Shown: positions 24,483 through 36,559, counted from the first letter of the stretch. The stretch is 64,000 bases of DNA from Afifella aestuarii (GCF_004023665.1 NZ_SAUF01000002.1:930001-994000), one strand, 5' to 3'. The notes: a model not told the origin generated them from the letters alone. Numbers and translations are program-made.

Positions 24483-25499
24483 TCAAAGCCATCCGCGGCG
24501 CTTGAAGTAGAGAAGCGGCAGACCGGCGGAGACGAGCATCAAAATGAGCGCGAACGGATAACCGAAGCTCCAGCCGAGCTCCGGCATGCCTTCGAAATTC
24601 ATCCCGTAGATAGAGGCGACCAGCGTCGGCGGCACGAAGATGACGGCGACGACGGAAAAAATCTTGATGATCTGGTTCTGCTCCAGATTGATGAGGCCGA
24701 GCGTCGCGTCGAGCATGAAGCTGAGTTTGGTGGAGAGGAAACTCGCATGCTCGCTCAGGGATTGGGCGTCGCGCACCAGGATGCGGGTACGGTTCCTGGC
24801 TTCCTTGTCGGCCTTTTCCGCCTTGTCGCCCTTGGCACGCGGCGACAGCGTGTGGTGGTAGGTCAGAAGGCGCGACAGCGAGACGAGGCTTTCCCGCACC
24901 AACGACAGGAGATCGCCCTGCCGGCCGATCTCGCCCATGGTCGAGCGAAGATCGGCGGTCTTGCGGCTGACCTTCTTCACCTTGCTCTGAAAGACCCCGT
25001 GCGACATGGAATCGATGTCGTGGCCGATCAGCTCCAGAAGGTCGGCAAGCCAGTTCACCTGCGCTTCGAGGAGGCCGAGCATGATGGCCTCGGCCGTATC
25101 ATAGCGTTCGCCCGTGCCCTTCTGAGCCTGTGCGAGGAAGGTGCGGAACTGACGCGGTTCGGCATAGCGCACGGTGACCAGATGGCCGTTGCGCAGAATG
25201 AAGGCGACAGGCGTCTTGGCCGGCTCGCCGCTCTGCACGCCGACGACCGTCGTGACAGTCATGAAGACGGCGCCTTCCTCCGCATAGAGGCGAGAGGACG
25301 GTTCGATCTCTTCGAGGTCGGCGACGGCCGGGATGTCGATGCCGATATAGTTTTCGACCGTTGCGGCCTCGGCCGCGGTCGGTTCCAGAAGATCGATCCA
25401 GAGAGGCGCGCGGGCGGTGTCTACGGAAGGCGGAGAGGTGAGGTCTGCGCCATCCACGGGCACGAGCCGGTCACCCTGGGTCTTGTAGATCTGCAGCAT
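24483..25499 (-). CDS. corA: CorA-family magnesium/divalent cation channel
   Basis: A 338-residue pentameric inner-membrane channel. A large cytosolic N-terminal domain and long stalk helix precede two C-terminal membrane helices. The selectivity signature YGMNFEGMPEL is near residue 295, between the two helices, and the protein ends in a basic KRRGW tail. Length and order match CorA. It starts 55 nt after rnhA on the same strand and may be weakly linked to that operon, or have its own promoter in the gap. Confidence 0.92.
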   Translation of the reverse strand: MLQIYKTQGDRLVPVDGADLTSPPSVDTARAPLWIDLLEPTAAEAATVENYIGIDIPAVADLEEIEPSSRLYAEEGAVFMTVTTVVGVQSGEPAKTPVAFILRNGHLVTVRYAEPRQFRTFLAQAQKGTGERYDTAEAIMLGLLEAQVNWLADLLELIGHDIDSMSHGVFQSKVKKVSRKTADLRSTMGEIGRQGDLLSLVRESLVSLSRLLTYHHTLSPRAKGDKAEKADKEARNRTRILVRDAQSLSEHASFLSTKLSFMLDATLGLINLEQNQIIKIFSVVAVIFVPPTLVASIYGMNFEGMPELGWSFGYPFALILMLVSAGLPLLYFKRRGWL

Positions 25500-25554
25500 C
25501 CTGGCTCCTTCTGCGGACGGGGAAGGGAACGCCTAGCGCCCCGTTTCGATCCGC

Positions 25555-26043
25555 TCAAGAGCGTGGTGTGCCGGCCTTCCTTCCGCCGTTCTTGAACGGC
25601 GCCATGCCTTTGCGCGCAAGCGCATCGGCCCGCTCGTTCATCTCGTCGCCGGCATGGCCGCGCACCCAATGCCATTCGACATCGTGCTGCTTGATCGCAG
25701 CCGTCAGCGCCTGCCACAGGTCGACGTTCTTGACCGGCTTCTTGGCGGCTGTCTTCCAGCCGTTCTTCTGCCAGTTTTTCACCCAGCTTGTGATGCCCTG
25801 GCGCAGATATTCGCTGTCGGTGTGAAGCGCGATGCGCGAGGGCCGCTTGAGAGCGCCGAGCGCCTCCACCGCGGCGGTCAGCTCCATGCGATTGTTGGTG
25901 GTTTCGCCTTCGCCGCCGCAGAGCTCCTTTTCCACCCCGCGATATTGCAGGATGGCACCCCATCCGCCCGGTCCCGGATTGCCGGAACAGGCGCCGTCGG
26001 TGTGGATGACGATAGCGTCTTTATCGGTGTCTTTATCGCTCAA
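25555..26043 (-). CDS. rnhA: Ribonuclease HI
   Basis: A 162-residue endonuclease that degrades the RNA strand of RNA-DNA hybrids. The catalytic carboxylates are visible as Asp16 ([11 protein letters not shown]), Glu54 (NNRMELTAA), Asp76 (HTDSEYL) and Asp140 (NERADALA), with the catalytic His130 in WVRGHAG. The length is normal. Its ATG overlaps the thrB stop by 4 nt (ATGA), the usual Hyphomicrobiales arrangement thrB-rnhA. Confidence 0.96.
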   Translation of the reverse strand: MSDKDTDKDAIVIHTDGACSGNPGPGGWGAILQYRGVEKELCGGEGETTNNRMELTAAVEALGALKRPSRIALHTDSEYLRQGITSWVKNWQKNGWKTAAKKPVKNVDLWQALTAAIKQHDVEWHWVRGHAGDEMNERADALARKGMAPFKNGGRKAGTPRS

Positions 26044-27005
26044 AGGTCGAAGCCGTATTCGCTGCTCGAGCGGACGCTGCGATGGAAGCGCAGCTTGCGC
26101 ACGAATTCTCCCGGGTCCTTGCGCGTAACAAAGGCGCCGGGCGGTGTGGTGTTCCAGTCGTAGAGACGGGTGAGGAGAAAGCGCAACGCCCCGCCACGCG
26201 CCAGAATGGGCAGCGCCTCGCGCTCCTCCTGGGTCAGTGGCCGGCTCTTTTCGTAAGCCGACAAGAGCGCATGCGCCTTGGTGACGTTGAAGGTCGTCTC
26301 CGGCTCAAAGCACCAGGCATTGAGGCAGATGGCGAGGTCGTAGGCGAAGAAGTCGTTGCAGGCGAAATAGAAGTCGATGAGGCCGGACAGCGCGTCGCCG
26401 AGGAAGAAGACGTTGTCTGGGAAAAGATCGGCATGGATGACGCCGGACGGGAGATCTTTCGGCCAGTTGTTTTCCAGAAAATCGAGCTCGTCGGAGAGGA
26501 AGGCGTGCAGGCTCTCGTCGGGTTCGCTCGCCGCCTCGTAAGCGCGTTCATGCAGCGGCCGCCAGTCGGCGACGGTCAGCGCATTGGCGCGATGCATCGG
26601 AAAATCGCGGCCCGCCTCGTGCATCTGGGCGAGCGCCCGCCCGAGCTCGGCGCAATGAACGGTCTGCGGCCGGCGGACCCACATCCCGTCGAGGAATGAA
26701 AAGATCGCCGCGGGCCGTCCGCCGAGTTCGCGCAACGCCACCCCGTCGCGGCCCTTGAGCGGCGTCGGACAGACGATGCCGCGGGCCGCCAGATGTTCGA
26801 GGAGCGACAGGAAAAAGGGCAGATCCTCGGCTTTCACCCGCCGCTCATAGAGCGTCAGGATGTAGAAGCCGGCATCGGTGTGCAGAAGGTAATTCGAGTT
26901 CTCGACGCCCTCGGCGATGCCCTTGAAGGCGAGCAGCGTGCCGAGCTCGTAGTCTTTGAGGAACGCCTGAAGCTCGCCGTCCCCAATCTCCGTATAGACT
27001 GCCAT
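26040..27005 (-). CDS. thrB: Homoserine kinase, APH-fold type
   Basis: A 321-residue kinase that phosphorylates homoserine in threonine synthesis. This is the aminoglycoside-phosphotransferase-like class used by alphaproteobacteria rather than the GHMP class. The catalytic loop HADLFPDN (191-198) and metal-binding LIDFYFA (209-215) are clear, with VENSNYLL near the nucleotide site. It begins 9 nt after ispH and overlaps rnhA by 4 nt, fixing the order ispH-thrB-rnhA. Confidence 0.95.
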   Translation of the reverse strand: MAVYTEIGDGELQAFLKDYELGTLLAFKGIAEGVENSNYLLHTDAGFYILTLYERRVKAEDLPFFLSLLEHLAARGIVCPTPLKGRDGVALRELGGRPAAIFSFLDGMWVRRPQTVHCAELGRALAQMHEAGRDFPMHRANALTVADWRPLHERAYEAASEPDESLHAFLSDELDFLENNWPKDLPSGVIHADLFPDNVFFLGDALSGLIDFYFACNDFFAYDLAICLNAWCFEPETTFNVTKAHALLSAYEKSRPLTQEEREALPILARGGALRFLLTRLYDWNTTPPGAFVTRKDPGEFVRKLRFHRSVRSSSEYGFDL

Positions 27006-27014
27006 CCGTGGCGT

Positions 27015-27974
27015 TTACGCTGCAGCCTGGTCGCGCAGGGCCCGCGGCAGCAGGAAGGTGATGTCTTCCTCCGCCGTCGTCACGAGCTCGATCTTGAGAT
27101 CGAAGCGCTCGCGGAAGGCGGCGACGACTTCCTCAACCAGAACTTCCGGAGCCGAGGCGCCGGCCGTCAGTCCGACGCGGCTGATGCCGTCGAAATCGGC
27201 CCAGTCGATCTCCGCGGCGCGGTTGATCAGCATGGCCTTGGGGCAGCCCGAACGTTCGGCGACTTCGCGAAGGCGCCGGGAATTGGAGGAATTCGGTGCG
27301 CCCACGACGAGCATGCGTTCCACCGTCGGGGCGACGGCCTTCACCGCCTCCTGCCGGTTGGTGGTGGCGTAGCAGATGTCGCCCTTCTGCGGGCCGGCGA
27401 TCGAGGGGAAGCGCTCCTTCAGGATCTCCACCATCTCGGCCGTATCGTCGATCGAGAGCGTCGTCTGGCTGATCCAGGAGAGGTTCTCCGGATCCTTCGG
27501 CGTGAAGGCGCGCGCGTCCTCCGGCGTCTCGATCAGGGTCACCGTACCGGGCTCGAGCTGGCCCATCGTGCCTTCGACCTCCGGGTGGCCGGCATGACCG
27601 ATGAGCACGATCTCACGGCCGCGGCGCTCATGCAGGATCGCTTCCTTGTGCACCTTGGAAACGAGCGGGCAGGTGGCGTCGAGATAGAAGAGGTTTCGGG
27701 CGGTCGCCGCTTCCGGCACGCGTTTGGCGACGCCATGCGCGGAAAAAATCACCGGCTGCTCGGTCTCCGGAATCTCGTCGAGCTCTTCGACGAAGACGGC
27801 GCCCTTTTCCTTGAGCGTCTCCACGACGAAGCGGTTGTGCACGATCTCGTGGCGGACATAGACCGGAGCGCCGTAGCGCCTCAGCGCTTCTTCCACCACC
27901 TGGATGGCACGATCGACGCCGGCGCAGAAACCGCGCGGGGCGCAAAGATGAAGTGTGATCTGAGGTTTGGTCAT
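27015..27974 (-). CDS. ispH: 4-hydroxy-3-methylbut-2-enyl diphosphate reductase
   Basis: A 319-residue [4Fe-4S] enzyme making IPP and DMAPP in the last step of the MEP isoprenoid pathway. The three cluster cysteines are Cys17 (GFCAGVDRA), Cys102 ([10 protein letters not shown]) and Cys201 (ICYATTNRQ). The HPEVEGTMG segment (130-138) carries the catalytic glutamate region. Its position between SURF1 and thrB is standard in Hyphomicrobiales. Confidence 0.97.
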   Translation of the reverse strand: MTKPQITLHLCAPRGFCAGVDRAIQVVEEALRRYGAPVYVRHEIVHNRFVVETLKEKGAVFVEELDEIPETEQPVIFSAHGVAKRVPEAATARNLFYLDATCPLVSKVHKEAILHERRGREIVLIGHAGHPEVEGTMGQLEPGTVTLIETPEDARAFTPKDPENLSWISQTTLSIDDTAEMVEILKERFPSIAGPQKGDICYATTNRQEAVKAVAPTVERMLVVGAPNSSNSRRLREVAERSGCPKAMLINRAAEIDWADFDGISRVGLTAGASAPEVLVEEVVAAFRERFDLKIELVTTAEEDITFLLPRALRDQAAA

Positions 27975-28032
27975 GGGTCGTCCCGTTCAGGGCGAGGTAG
28001 GTCCGAGGGTGGGGTGAAGTCAAGCGTCGCCA

Positions 28033-28785
28033 TTACCGCAGGCCCGATTGCATATCGTTTTCAGCCCTTTCGCCGCGCAGACGCGGGGCGGCAAACATGA
28101 GGAAAACCGCAACGAGCGCGATCGCGAGCCCATACCAGGTGAGCGCATATTGCAAATGGTCGTTGGGGAAAGACATGCGCGTTTCGCCTGCCTGAGGCAG
28201 GGCCGGCCCGTCGGGCGAGGCGAGAAGGTCGAGCGTCATCGGCGCGACCGGCCGGGCGAGGTCTTCGGCAGCCGAGATCGCGGCGATCGAACGGGAGAAG
28301 AAGAGATCCTCGCCAGGCTTGTTGTCGGGTGTGAGCCAGGTCGGCGGATCGTCGGGGCGGATGAGGCCCGAAATCTCGACGGAGCCCTCCGGCGGCGGCG
28401 CCCATTCCGCCCGATCCGGAACGAAGCCACGATTGACGAGAACCGTGCCCCCGGCATCGAGGGCAAACGGCGTCATGATCCAGGCGCCGGGGCCGGAGGC
28501 GGGTCCGCGCGCATCGCCGAGCGGCAGGCTCGTGAAGACGCGCACTTCCTTTTCCGGCAGGTAATGGCCCGACAACTCTATGCGGCGGTAATGCAGATCG
28601 GCGATGTCGCCGGTGAAGATCGCCTCCTCCGGCACGGGCGGCAGCGAGGGCCGCTCCGCCACCTGCGCGATCAGGTCTTCTTTCCAGGCGAGACGCCGGA
28701 GCTGCCAGTTGCCGAGCGAGACGAGGATGGCGACGGCGACGACCACAAGAACGCCGGGGACGAGGAGGCGGCGGAGGCTCCTCAT
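28033..28785 (-). CDS. SURF1-family cytochrome oxidase assembly protein
   Basis: A 250-residue inner-membrane protein with a helix at each end (LLVPGVLVVVAVAILVSLG at the N-terminus, YGLAIALVAVFLMFA at the C-terminus) and a periplasmic domain between. Family motifs are NWQLRRLAWKEDLI, GAWIMTPFALDAGGTVLVNRGFVP and NDHLQYALTWYGLA. It helps heme a insertion into CtaD. ATG 28785 overlaps the DUF983 stop by 4 nt; a longer frame to 28902 would run into that gene and was rejected. Confidence 0.92.
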   Translation of the reverse strand: MRSLRRLLVPGVLVVVAVAILVSLGNWQLRRLAWKEDLIAQVAERPSLPPVPEEAIFTGDIADLHYRRIELSGHYLPEKEVRVFTSLPLGDARGPASGPGAWIMTPFALDAGGTVLVNRGFVPDRAEWAPPPEGSVEISGLIRPDDPPTWLTPDNKPGEDLFFSRSIAAISAAEDLARPVAPMTLDLLASPDGPALPQAGETRMSFPNDHLQYALTWYGLAIALVAVFLMFAAPRLRGERAENDMQSGLR

Positions 28786-29171
28786 TGGCCGCTGCGGTCG
28801 ATTTCGCCTTCTTTCGCTTTGTTGGCGTATTGCAGCGCCACGGCCAGACCTTTCAGGGGCCTGAGCAGGACGAGGCAGAGAACGAGAACGATCGGCAGCC
28901 ACAAAACGATGTGCACCCAGAAGGGCGGGGTATAGGCGAGCTCCACGATGACGGCGGCGCCCGCCACCAGAAAGCCGACGAACGTCATGGCGAAAAAGGC
29001 TGGCCCGTCGGCGGAATCGGCAAAGCCATAGCCGAGCCCACAGGCGGGACAGGCCTCTTTGAGCTTCAAGAAGCCGTCGAAGATGCTCGCCTGACCGCAG
29101 CGCGGGCAGCGCCCCCGAAGTCCGGCCGAAACCGGATCGGGGGATTTGGTCGGGATCGCCTCGGACGTCAT
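28782..29171 (-). CDS. DUF983 zinc-ribbon membrane protein
   Basis: A 129-residue protein with an N-terminal zinc ribbon (CPRCGQASIFDGFLK, then ACPACGLGY) and two membrane helices (FFAMTFVGFLVAGAAVIVEL and HIVLWLPIVLVLCLVLL). DUF983 is regularly placed between ctaE and SURF1 and is assumed to assist oxidase assembly, though its role is not defined. The start MTSEAIPT fits the family length. Confidence 0.88.
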   Translation of the reverse strand: MTSEAIPTKSPDPVSAGLRGRCPRCGQASIFDGFLKLKEACPACGLGYGFADSADGPAFFAMTFVGFLVAGAAVIVELAYTPPFWVHIVLWLPIVLVLCLVLLRPLKGLAVALQYANKAKEGEIDRSGQ

Positions 29172-29217
29172 GACATCAAAGGACGGTCCGGCGGACCATC
29201 CCTCCTTGCGTGTGAAT

Positions 29218-30051
29218 TCAGTGCGTGACCGCGCCAGCCGTTCCCCACACATAGATGCAGGCGAAGAGGAAGAGCCAGACGACGTCGACGAAATGCCAGT
29301 ACCACGCGGCCGCCTCGAAGCCGAAATGCTTCTCCGGCGTGAAGTCGCCGCGCATCGCCCGCCACAGGCAGACGGCGAGGAAGATGGTGCCGACGATGAC
29401 ATGGAAGCCGTGGAAGCCGGTCGCCATGAAGAAGGTGGCGCCGTAGATGTTGCCGCCGAAGGAGAAGGCGGCCTCGGAATATTCGTAGGCCTGCACGCAG
29501 GTGAAGAGGACGCCGAGGACGAGGGTGGCCGCGAGGCCCCATTTGAGCCCGCGCCGATCGTTCATGAGCAGCGAGTGATGCGCCCAGGTGACGGTCGTGC
29601 CCGACGTCAAAAGGATCAGCGTATTGAGAAGCGGCAGATGCCACGGGTCGAAGACTTCGATCCCCTCAGGCGGCCAGGTGCCGCCGGTCAGTTCCGCGCG
29701 CATCGGCTGAACGGCTTCACCGGCATAAAGGCTCGCATCGAAGAAGGCCCAGAACCAGGCGACGAAGAACATCACCTCCGAGGCGATGAACAGGATCATG
29801 CCGTAGCGCAGATGCAGGGAGACGACGCCGGTGTGATGGCCTTGATGGCTTTCCTTGATGACGTCGCCCCACCAGCCGATCATCGTGATCAGGACGCCGA
29901 GCAGCCCTGGAGCGATCCAGTAGACGCCCGCTCCTTTCATCGCGGCGATGGCGCCGAGTGCGAGTGCGAAAGCCGACACGGAGCCGACGAACGGCCACGG
30001 GCTGGGGTCCACCAGATGGTAGTCGTGGTTCTTGGCGTGGGCCTCTGCCAT
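29218..30051 (-). CDS. ctaE: Cytochrome c oxidase subunit III
   Basis: A 277-residue, seven-helix subunit of the aa3-type oxidase. Recognisable segments are HDYHLVDPSPWPF at the N-terminus, SEVMFFVAWFWAFF, TVTWAHHSL and GFHGFHVIVGTIFL with the conserved His residues. It ends FACIYVWGTAGAVTH. It stabilises subunit I and the proton pathway. It sits 43 nt downstream of ctaG. Confidence 0.96.
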   Translation of the reverse strand: MAEAHAKNHDYHLVDPSPWPFVGSVSAFALALGAIAAMKGAGVYWIAPGLLGVLITMIGWWGDVIKESHQGHHTGVVSLHLRYGMILFIASEVMFFVAWFWAFFDASLYAGEAVQPMRAELTGGTWPPEGIEVFDPWHLPLLNTLILLTSGTTVTWAHHSLLMNDRRGLKWGLAATLVLGVLFTCVQAYEYSEAAFSFGGNIYGATFFMATGFHGFHVIVGTIFLAVCLWRAMRGDFTPEKHFGFEAAAWYWHFVDVVWLFLFACIYVWGTAGAVTH

Positions 30052-30094
30052 CGTTTCCTCTCTTGCAGGATCGCCGCTTCGGGCGCCCGATTGG

Positions 30095-30679
30095 TTACAG
30101 CTGTGCCGACGGGTTGTCGGCAGGCGCCTGCGCCACCGGCTCCGTCGGATTTTTCTCAGGGTAGAAGGTGTAGGACAGGGTGACGGTCGTGATCGGATCC
30201 ATGTCCGTGTCTTTCACGAGCGCCGGGTCCAGGAAGAACTGCACGGGCATTTCTGCCTCTTCGCCGGGCTCCAGCCGCTGCTCGGTGAAGCAGAAGCAGG
30301 CGATCTTGTTGAAATAGGCGCCGGTCTGATCGGGGGCGACGTTGAAGGCCGCCGTGCCGACCGTGGTGCTGTCTGAGAGGTTCTTGGCGCGGTATTTGAT
30401 GAAATAGGTCTCGCCGACCTTGGCGCGGATCGAAGCCTGCTCCGGCTTGAAGCTCCACGGCAGGCCGACGACGTTGGAATCGAAGCGCACCGTGATGACC
30501 CGGTCGACGATCTCTTGTGATCCGGCGCTGGCGCGCTGCGTGGTGCCGCCATAGCCGGTGACGGAGCAGAAGATGTAGTAGAGCGGTACGGCCGCATAGG
30601 CGGCGCCGACCATCCCCACTGCGACGCCGGCGAGAACGACGCCGACGAAGAGGTTGCCGCGTTTCTTCTTGTCAGCCAT
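30095..30679 (-). CDS. ctaG: Cytochrome c oxidase assembly protein CtaG/Cox11
   Basis: A 194-residue membrane-anchored copper chaperone for the CuB site of subunit I. One N-terminal helix (about 10-35) precedes the periplasmic beta-domain. The copper-binding CFCF motif has Cys128 and Cys130 (KIACFCFTEQ), and VPLYYIFCSVTGYGG is the family entry. Its start overlaps the coxF stop by 1 nt (TGATG). Confidence 0.95.
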   Translation of the reverse strand: MADKKKRGNLFVGVVLAGVAVGMVGAAYAAVPLYYIFCSVTGYGGTTQRASAGSQEIVDRVITVRFDSNVVGLPWSFKPEQASIRAKVGETYFIKYRAKNLSDSTTVGTAAFNVAPDQTGAYFNKIACFCFTEQRLEPGEEAEMPVQFFLDPALVKDTDMDPITTVTLSYTFYPEKNPTEPVAQAPADNPSAQL

Positions 30680-30846
30680 CAGCCGCCTCCTGCGAGGTTG
30701 GGTCCGATCCGAATGATGGTGATGGCGTAGAAGACGACCACGAGAGCCGCCAGAATGAGGCCGATGGCGACCGAACGGCGGCGCCGGCTGCGCTTCTGTT
30801 CTTCAGTGAGCTGGATGCGGTCTTCAGACATGGACATGTTGCTCAT
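30679..30846 (-). CDS. CoxF-like small membrane protein
   Basis: A 55-residue single-helix protein: charged N-terminus ([12 protein letters not shown]), helix [20 protein letters not shown], and a short Gly-rich end. It occupies the coxF slot between ctaB and ctaG, overlapping ctaB by 4 nt and ctaG by 1 nt, which fixes its frame. It is easily missed because the frame stays open upstream. It is presumed to help oxidase assembly. Confidence 0.88.
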   Translation of the reverse strand: MSNMSMSEDRIQLTEEQKRSRRRRSVAIGLILAALVVVFYAITIIRIGPNLAGGG

Positions 30847-31787
30847 GCGCTTACGAGCCTCTCGAGTGCCGGGGCGAGCGCCGCGTCGAGCATCAGCATG
30901 GCGAAGAGAACGAAGAGATAGACGATCGAATAGCCGAAGGCCTTCTTCGCCGCTCCATGCTCGGCTTCCTTTTCGCGCAGCACCTTGAAGGCGTGGAAGA
31001 TGAAGAGGGCGCCGAGCACGATCGCCGCCCCGCCGTAGAAGGGGCTCGCAAAGCCGAGCGCGAAGGGGGCGACGCCGAGCGGTGCGAGAATGAGGGTATA
31101 GGCGAAAATCTGCCGCCGCGTGGCGCGCTCGCCATGCGTGTTGGGCAGCATCGGCACGCCGGCCCGTCCGTAATCCTCCTGCACGAAGAGGGCGAGCGCC
31201 CAGAAATGCGGCGGCGTCCACAGCAGGATGATGAGGAAGAGAAGGACGGGGTAAAGCGTGACGTCGCCCGTCACGGCCGCCCAACCGATCATCGGGGGAA
31301 GAGCGCCCGCCGCACCGCCGATGACGATGTTCTGTGCGGTAAACCGCTTCAGGAACATCGTGTAGATGACGCCATAGAAGAAAATGGTGAAGGCGAGGAG
31401 CGCCGCCGCGAGCCAGTTGACGGCGAGCCCCAGCGTCATCACGGAGAAGATCGAGAGCGTGAGGCCGAACGTATAGGCTTCCGCCGTGCTGACGCGGCCC
31501 ATCGGGATCGGCCGTGAGCGCGTGCGCTTCATCAGCCCGTCGATATCGACCTCATAGGCCATGTTGAGGACACCGGAGGCGCCGGCGCCGACCGCGATGG
31601 CGACGACACCGATCGCGGCGAGGACCGGATGCAGATGCCCCGGCGCGACCACCATGCCGGTGAGCGCGGTGAAGATCACGAGCGACATCACCCGAGGCTT
31701 CATCAGGGCGAAGTAATCGCCGGGCTCTGCCGTCATCACAAGGGCGGGATCGACCGCCGGGCTCATCTCGTTCGCTGCTCTGGCCAC
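30843..31787 (-). CDS. ctaB: Protoheme IX farnesyltransferase (heme O synthase)
   Basis: A 314-residue, nine-helix UbiA-family prenyltransferase converting heme B to heme O for the oxidase. The prenyl-diphosphate motif [15 protein letters not shown] and the second Asp-containing loop ([14 protein letters not shown]) are present. The start is uncertain: GTG 31787 follows GAGGAA, while ATG 31766 gives 307 residues. An upstream ATG at 31850 adds a poorly conserved stretch. It lies downstream of ctaD after a hairpin-containing gap. Confidence 0.93.
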   Translation of the reverse strand: MARAANEMSPAVDPALVMTAEPGDYFALMKPRVMSLVIFTALTGMVVAPGHLHPVLAAIGVVAIAVGAGASGVLNMAYEVDIDGLMKRTRSRPIPMGRVSTAEAYTFGLTLSIFSVMTLGLAVNWLAAALLAFTIFFYGVIYTMFLKRFTAQNIVIGGAAGALPPMIGWAAVTGDVTLYPVLLFLIILLWTPPHFWALALFVQEDYGRAGVPMLPNTHGERATRRQIFAYTLILAPLGVAPFALGFASPFYGGAAIVLGALFIFHAFKVLREKEAEHGAAKKAFGYSIVYLFVLFAMLMLDAALAPALERLVSA

Positions 31788-31879
31788 GCATTCCTCGTCG
31801 TTTCTTGCTGGTGCCTGCCCCGCGGTGTTGCCGGGCCGGTCCATTCGCAAGGCAGAGGCGGTTCGCCCGCTTGCCGGAG

Positions 31880-31916
31880 GTCCGGCCCCTCAGCCCCGCG
31901 AGGGGGCGGGCCGGAC
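31880..31916. repeat. Nested GC-rich hairpin between ctaD and ctaB
   Basis: Outer arms GTCCGGCCC (31880-31888) and GGGCCGGAC (31908-31916) enclose an inner CCCC-gcga-GGGG. There is no T-tract on either strand. It may be a REP-like element that protects the abundant ctaCD message or lowers read-through into ctaB. Confidence 0.5.
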
Positions 31917-31926
31917 GCTCATGCCG

Positions 31927-33612
<1,686 letters not shown>

Positions 33613-34536
33613 TCAGCGCAGCGCCACCTTGTCGTCGTTGTTCTGCTTTTCCTGCTGGATCGCCTGGGCGAGAGACTGGTTGGCCCCCTCGATGTCATCC
33701 ACAGCCTGACTCGCCCATTGCTGGAATTGATCCTTCGAGACGACGCGCATGGCGATCGGCATGAAGGCGTGATCCTTGCCGCAGAGTTCCGAGCACTGGC
33801 CGTAGAAGAGGCCTTCGCGGTTGGCCTTGAAGTAGGTCTCGTTGAGGCGTCCCGGCACCGCATCGATCTTGATGCCGAAGGGCGGCATGGCGAAGGAATG
33901 GATGACGTCGGCCGAGGTGACCTGCACGCGCACAAAAGTGTCGACAGGCACCACCACGGGATTGTCGACGGAGAGGTTGCGCACACCGTTCTCCGGCAGA
34001 TCCTCATCGGGGATCATGAAGGCCTGAAAGCTGATCTCGTCGGTGATGCCGTTCGACTTGCTGTCGTCGTCGATGCCGTATTCGTAGCCCCAATACCATT
34101 GGTGGCCGGTGACTTTGACGGTGAGAAACTTGTCCGTCTCAGGATTGTATTCGGAGTAGATCTTGGAAGGGTCGAACTGGCCGTAGAGCAGTCGGAAGGA
34201 CGGCACGGCGATCAAAACGAGGATGAGGACCGGCAGGACGGTCCATAAAACTTCGACCGTGGTGTTATGCGCGAAGCGGGCGGGCTCGGGATTGCGCTTG
34301 GCGTTGAAGCGGACGGCGCACCAGGCCATCAGCCCGAAGACGAAGACGCAGACCGCCAGCATGATGGCGAGCGTATACCAGGCGAACCAGTCGACATATT
34401 GTGCGACTTCACTCGCGGCTTCCTGAAGATTGACCTGCCAATTGAATGGTCCGCTGTCGACCGGCTGCGCCAGCGCTTGGGAACCGAGGGCGAAAAGCCC
34501 CGACAACGCGCCGAAAGTTCGAGCCAGAGCTCTCAT
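33613..34536 (-). CDS. ctaC: Cytochrome c oxidase subunit II
   Basis: A 307-residue precursor. It has a signal peptide (MRALARTFGALSGLFALGSQALA), two membrane helices (TLAIMLAVCVFVFGLMAW and TVLPVLILVLIAVPSFRLLY) and a periplasmic cupredoxin domain. The CuA site is complete: DVIHSFAMP gives the first His, and GQCSELCGKDHAFMPI gives both Cys, Glu, His and Met. ATG 34536 starts the signal peptide; the longer frame to 34725 is not coding. It is the promoter-proximal gene of the oxidase operon. Confidence 0.97.
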   Translation of the reverse strand: MRALARTFGALSGLFALGSQALAQPVDSGPFNWQVNLQEAASEVAQYVDWFAWYTLAIMLAVCVFVFGLMAWCAVRFNAKRNPEPARFAHNTTVEVLWTVLPVLILVLIAVPSFRLLYGQFDPSKIYSEYNPETDKFLTVKVTGHQWYWGYEYGIDDDSKSNGITDEISFQAFMIPDEDLPENGVRNLSVDNPVVVPVDTFVRVQVTSADVIHSFAMPPFGIKIDAVPGRLNETYFKANREGLFYGQCSELCGKDHAFMPIAMRVVSKDQFQQWASQAVDDIEGANQSLAQAIQQEKQNNDDKVALR

Positions 34537-34842
34537 GAACACCTCTTCATCTTTCTCCGCCACAGAAAGACCATCTAGGCGGGGTCCGTTCACCAGCCAG
34601 TGCAAGAAACGGCCTTTGCTGCAAGGTTTGTTTGGAGCAGACCTAAACTCCATCAATGCAGAAGAGGCCAACTTCCGCGCATCTGCGGCATTTTCGCCAT
34701 CATGTGCGGCATTTTGGCTTGCCACTCAAGGGGCGATGCTGCGCGCAGCCATTTCTTGAATGGCCATCGGCGGTCTGGTACCGCTCAATCCCGATTCGGA
34801 ACCGGCGGTCGGGGCCCGCCACCTTGAGAAGGTTGATCTCAG
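34537..34842. promoter_or_regulatory. Divergent promoter region of ctaC and ialB with 21-bp direct repeats
   Basis: This 306-bp non-coding stretch holds the promoters for the oxidase operon (leftward) and ialB (rightward). The 11-mer TGCGGCATTTT occurs at 34684-34694 and 34705-34715, exactly 21 bp apart (two helical turns). It is a good candidate for an activator or repressor site, perhaps a redox regulator acting on ctaC, but the protein is unknown. No open frame with coding bias is present. Confidence 0.45.
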
Positions 34843-35346
34843 TTGCGCTTTCCCGCTTTCCTGCTGTCCGCCCTTATTCTTGGCGCTGCCGTCTTGCTTC
34901 CGGCCGCGGCCGAAGCCCAGGGCACCGTCAAATCCAAGCATGGTGACTGGGAGGTGCGTTGCGACACCCCTCCCGGCGCGCAGAACGAGCAATGCGTCGT
35001 GATGCAGTTCGTCACCGCCGAAGACCGGCCGAATGTCGGCCTCACGGTGATCGTCTTGAAGACCGCCGACAAGCAGGCGCGCATCCTGCGCGTTCTGGCG
35101 CCGCTCGGCGTTCTGCTGCCGCGAGGTCTCGGCCTCAGGATCGATGACGATGATCTGGGCTCTGCCGGTTTCGTGCGCTGCCTGCCCAATGGCTGCGTGG
35201 CCGAGGTCATCATGGACGATGATCTGTTGAAAAAGATGGAGAACGGCAAGAACGCGACGTTCATCATCTTTCAGACGCCGGAGGAGGGGATCGGCATTCC
35301 GATCGCGCTTGCTGGCTTCAAGGACGGCTACGCCGAACTTCCCTGA
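34843..35346 (+). CDS. Invasion-associated locus B (IalB) family protein
   Basis: A 167-residue exported protein. A signal peptide (FPAFLLSALILGAAVLLPAAAEA) is followed by the IalB core: KHGDWEVRCDTPPG, then CVVMQFVTAEDRPNVGLTV, LPRGLGLRIDD, GFVRCLPNGCVAEV and FIIFQTPEEGIGIP. The four cysteines are conserved in the family. The start is TTG 34843 with AGAAGG 8 nt upstream. The name comes from Bartonella; in environmental relatives the role is unknown, perhaps envelope stress. A terminator follows at 35402. Confidence 0.88.
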   Translation: MRFPAFLLSALILGAAVLLPAAAEAQGTVKSKHGDWEVRCDTPPGAQNEQCVVMQFVTAEDRPNVGLTVIVLKTADKQARILRVLAPLGVLLPRGLGLRIDDDDLGSAGFVRCLPNGCVAEVIMDDDLLKKMENGKNATFIIFQTPEEGIGIPIALAGFKDGYAELP

Positions 35347-35401
35347 AGATCTTGGGTTTTCCGGAGGCTGCCGACAGGTGCGGGGGGCTCAAACGGAGAT
35401 T

Positions 35402-35431
35402 GAGGCGTCGCTGCAAACGACGCCTCTTTTT
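35402..35431 (+). terminator. Rho-independent terminator after ialB
   Basis: GAGGCGTCG (35402-35410) pairs perfectly with CGACGCCTC (35418-35426) around a 7-nt loop and is followed by TTTTT. It lies 55 nt after the ialB stop and before the convergent methyltransferase gene. Confidence 0.85.
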
Positions 35432-35455
35432 ATTTGACCCGAGTGCGGAGCGATG

Positions 35456-36460
<1,005 letters not shown>

Positions 36461-36533
36461 CTTCGATCTCACGCTTGCTTTGCGGACCGCATGAAACACC
36501 TCCGCCCGCCGCCGGCAAGGGGCGCTCCGCCAT

Positions 36534-36559
36534 ATTTGATCCCGCGTTGGGTCTCAAAT
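36534..36559. promoter_or_regulatory. Operator-like palindrome between the BHMT-like and DUF992 genes
   Basis: The sequence is a near-perfect palindrome: ATTTGA (36534-36539) and TCAAAT (36554-36559) enclose CCC and GGG around a 5-nt centre. It lies in the 183-nt divergent region, 73 nt upstream of the methyltransferase ATG, and is AT-rich at its ends in GC-rich surroundings. A methionine- or betaine-responsive regulator is plausible. It does not fold into a SAM riboswitch class I can recognise. Confidence 0.5.
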
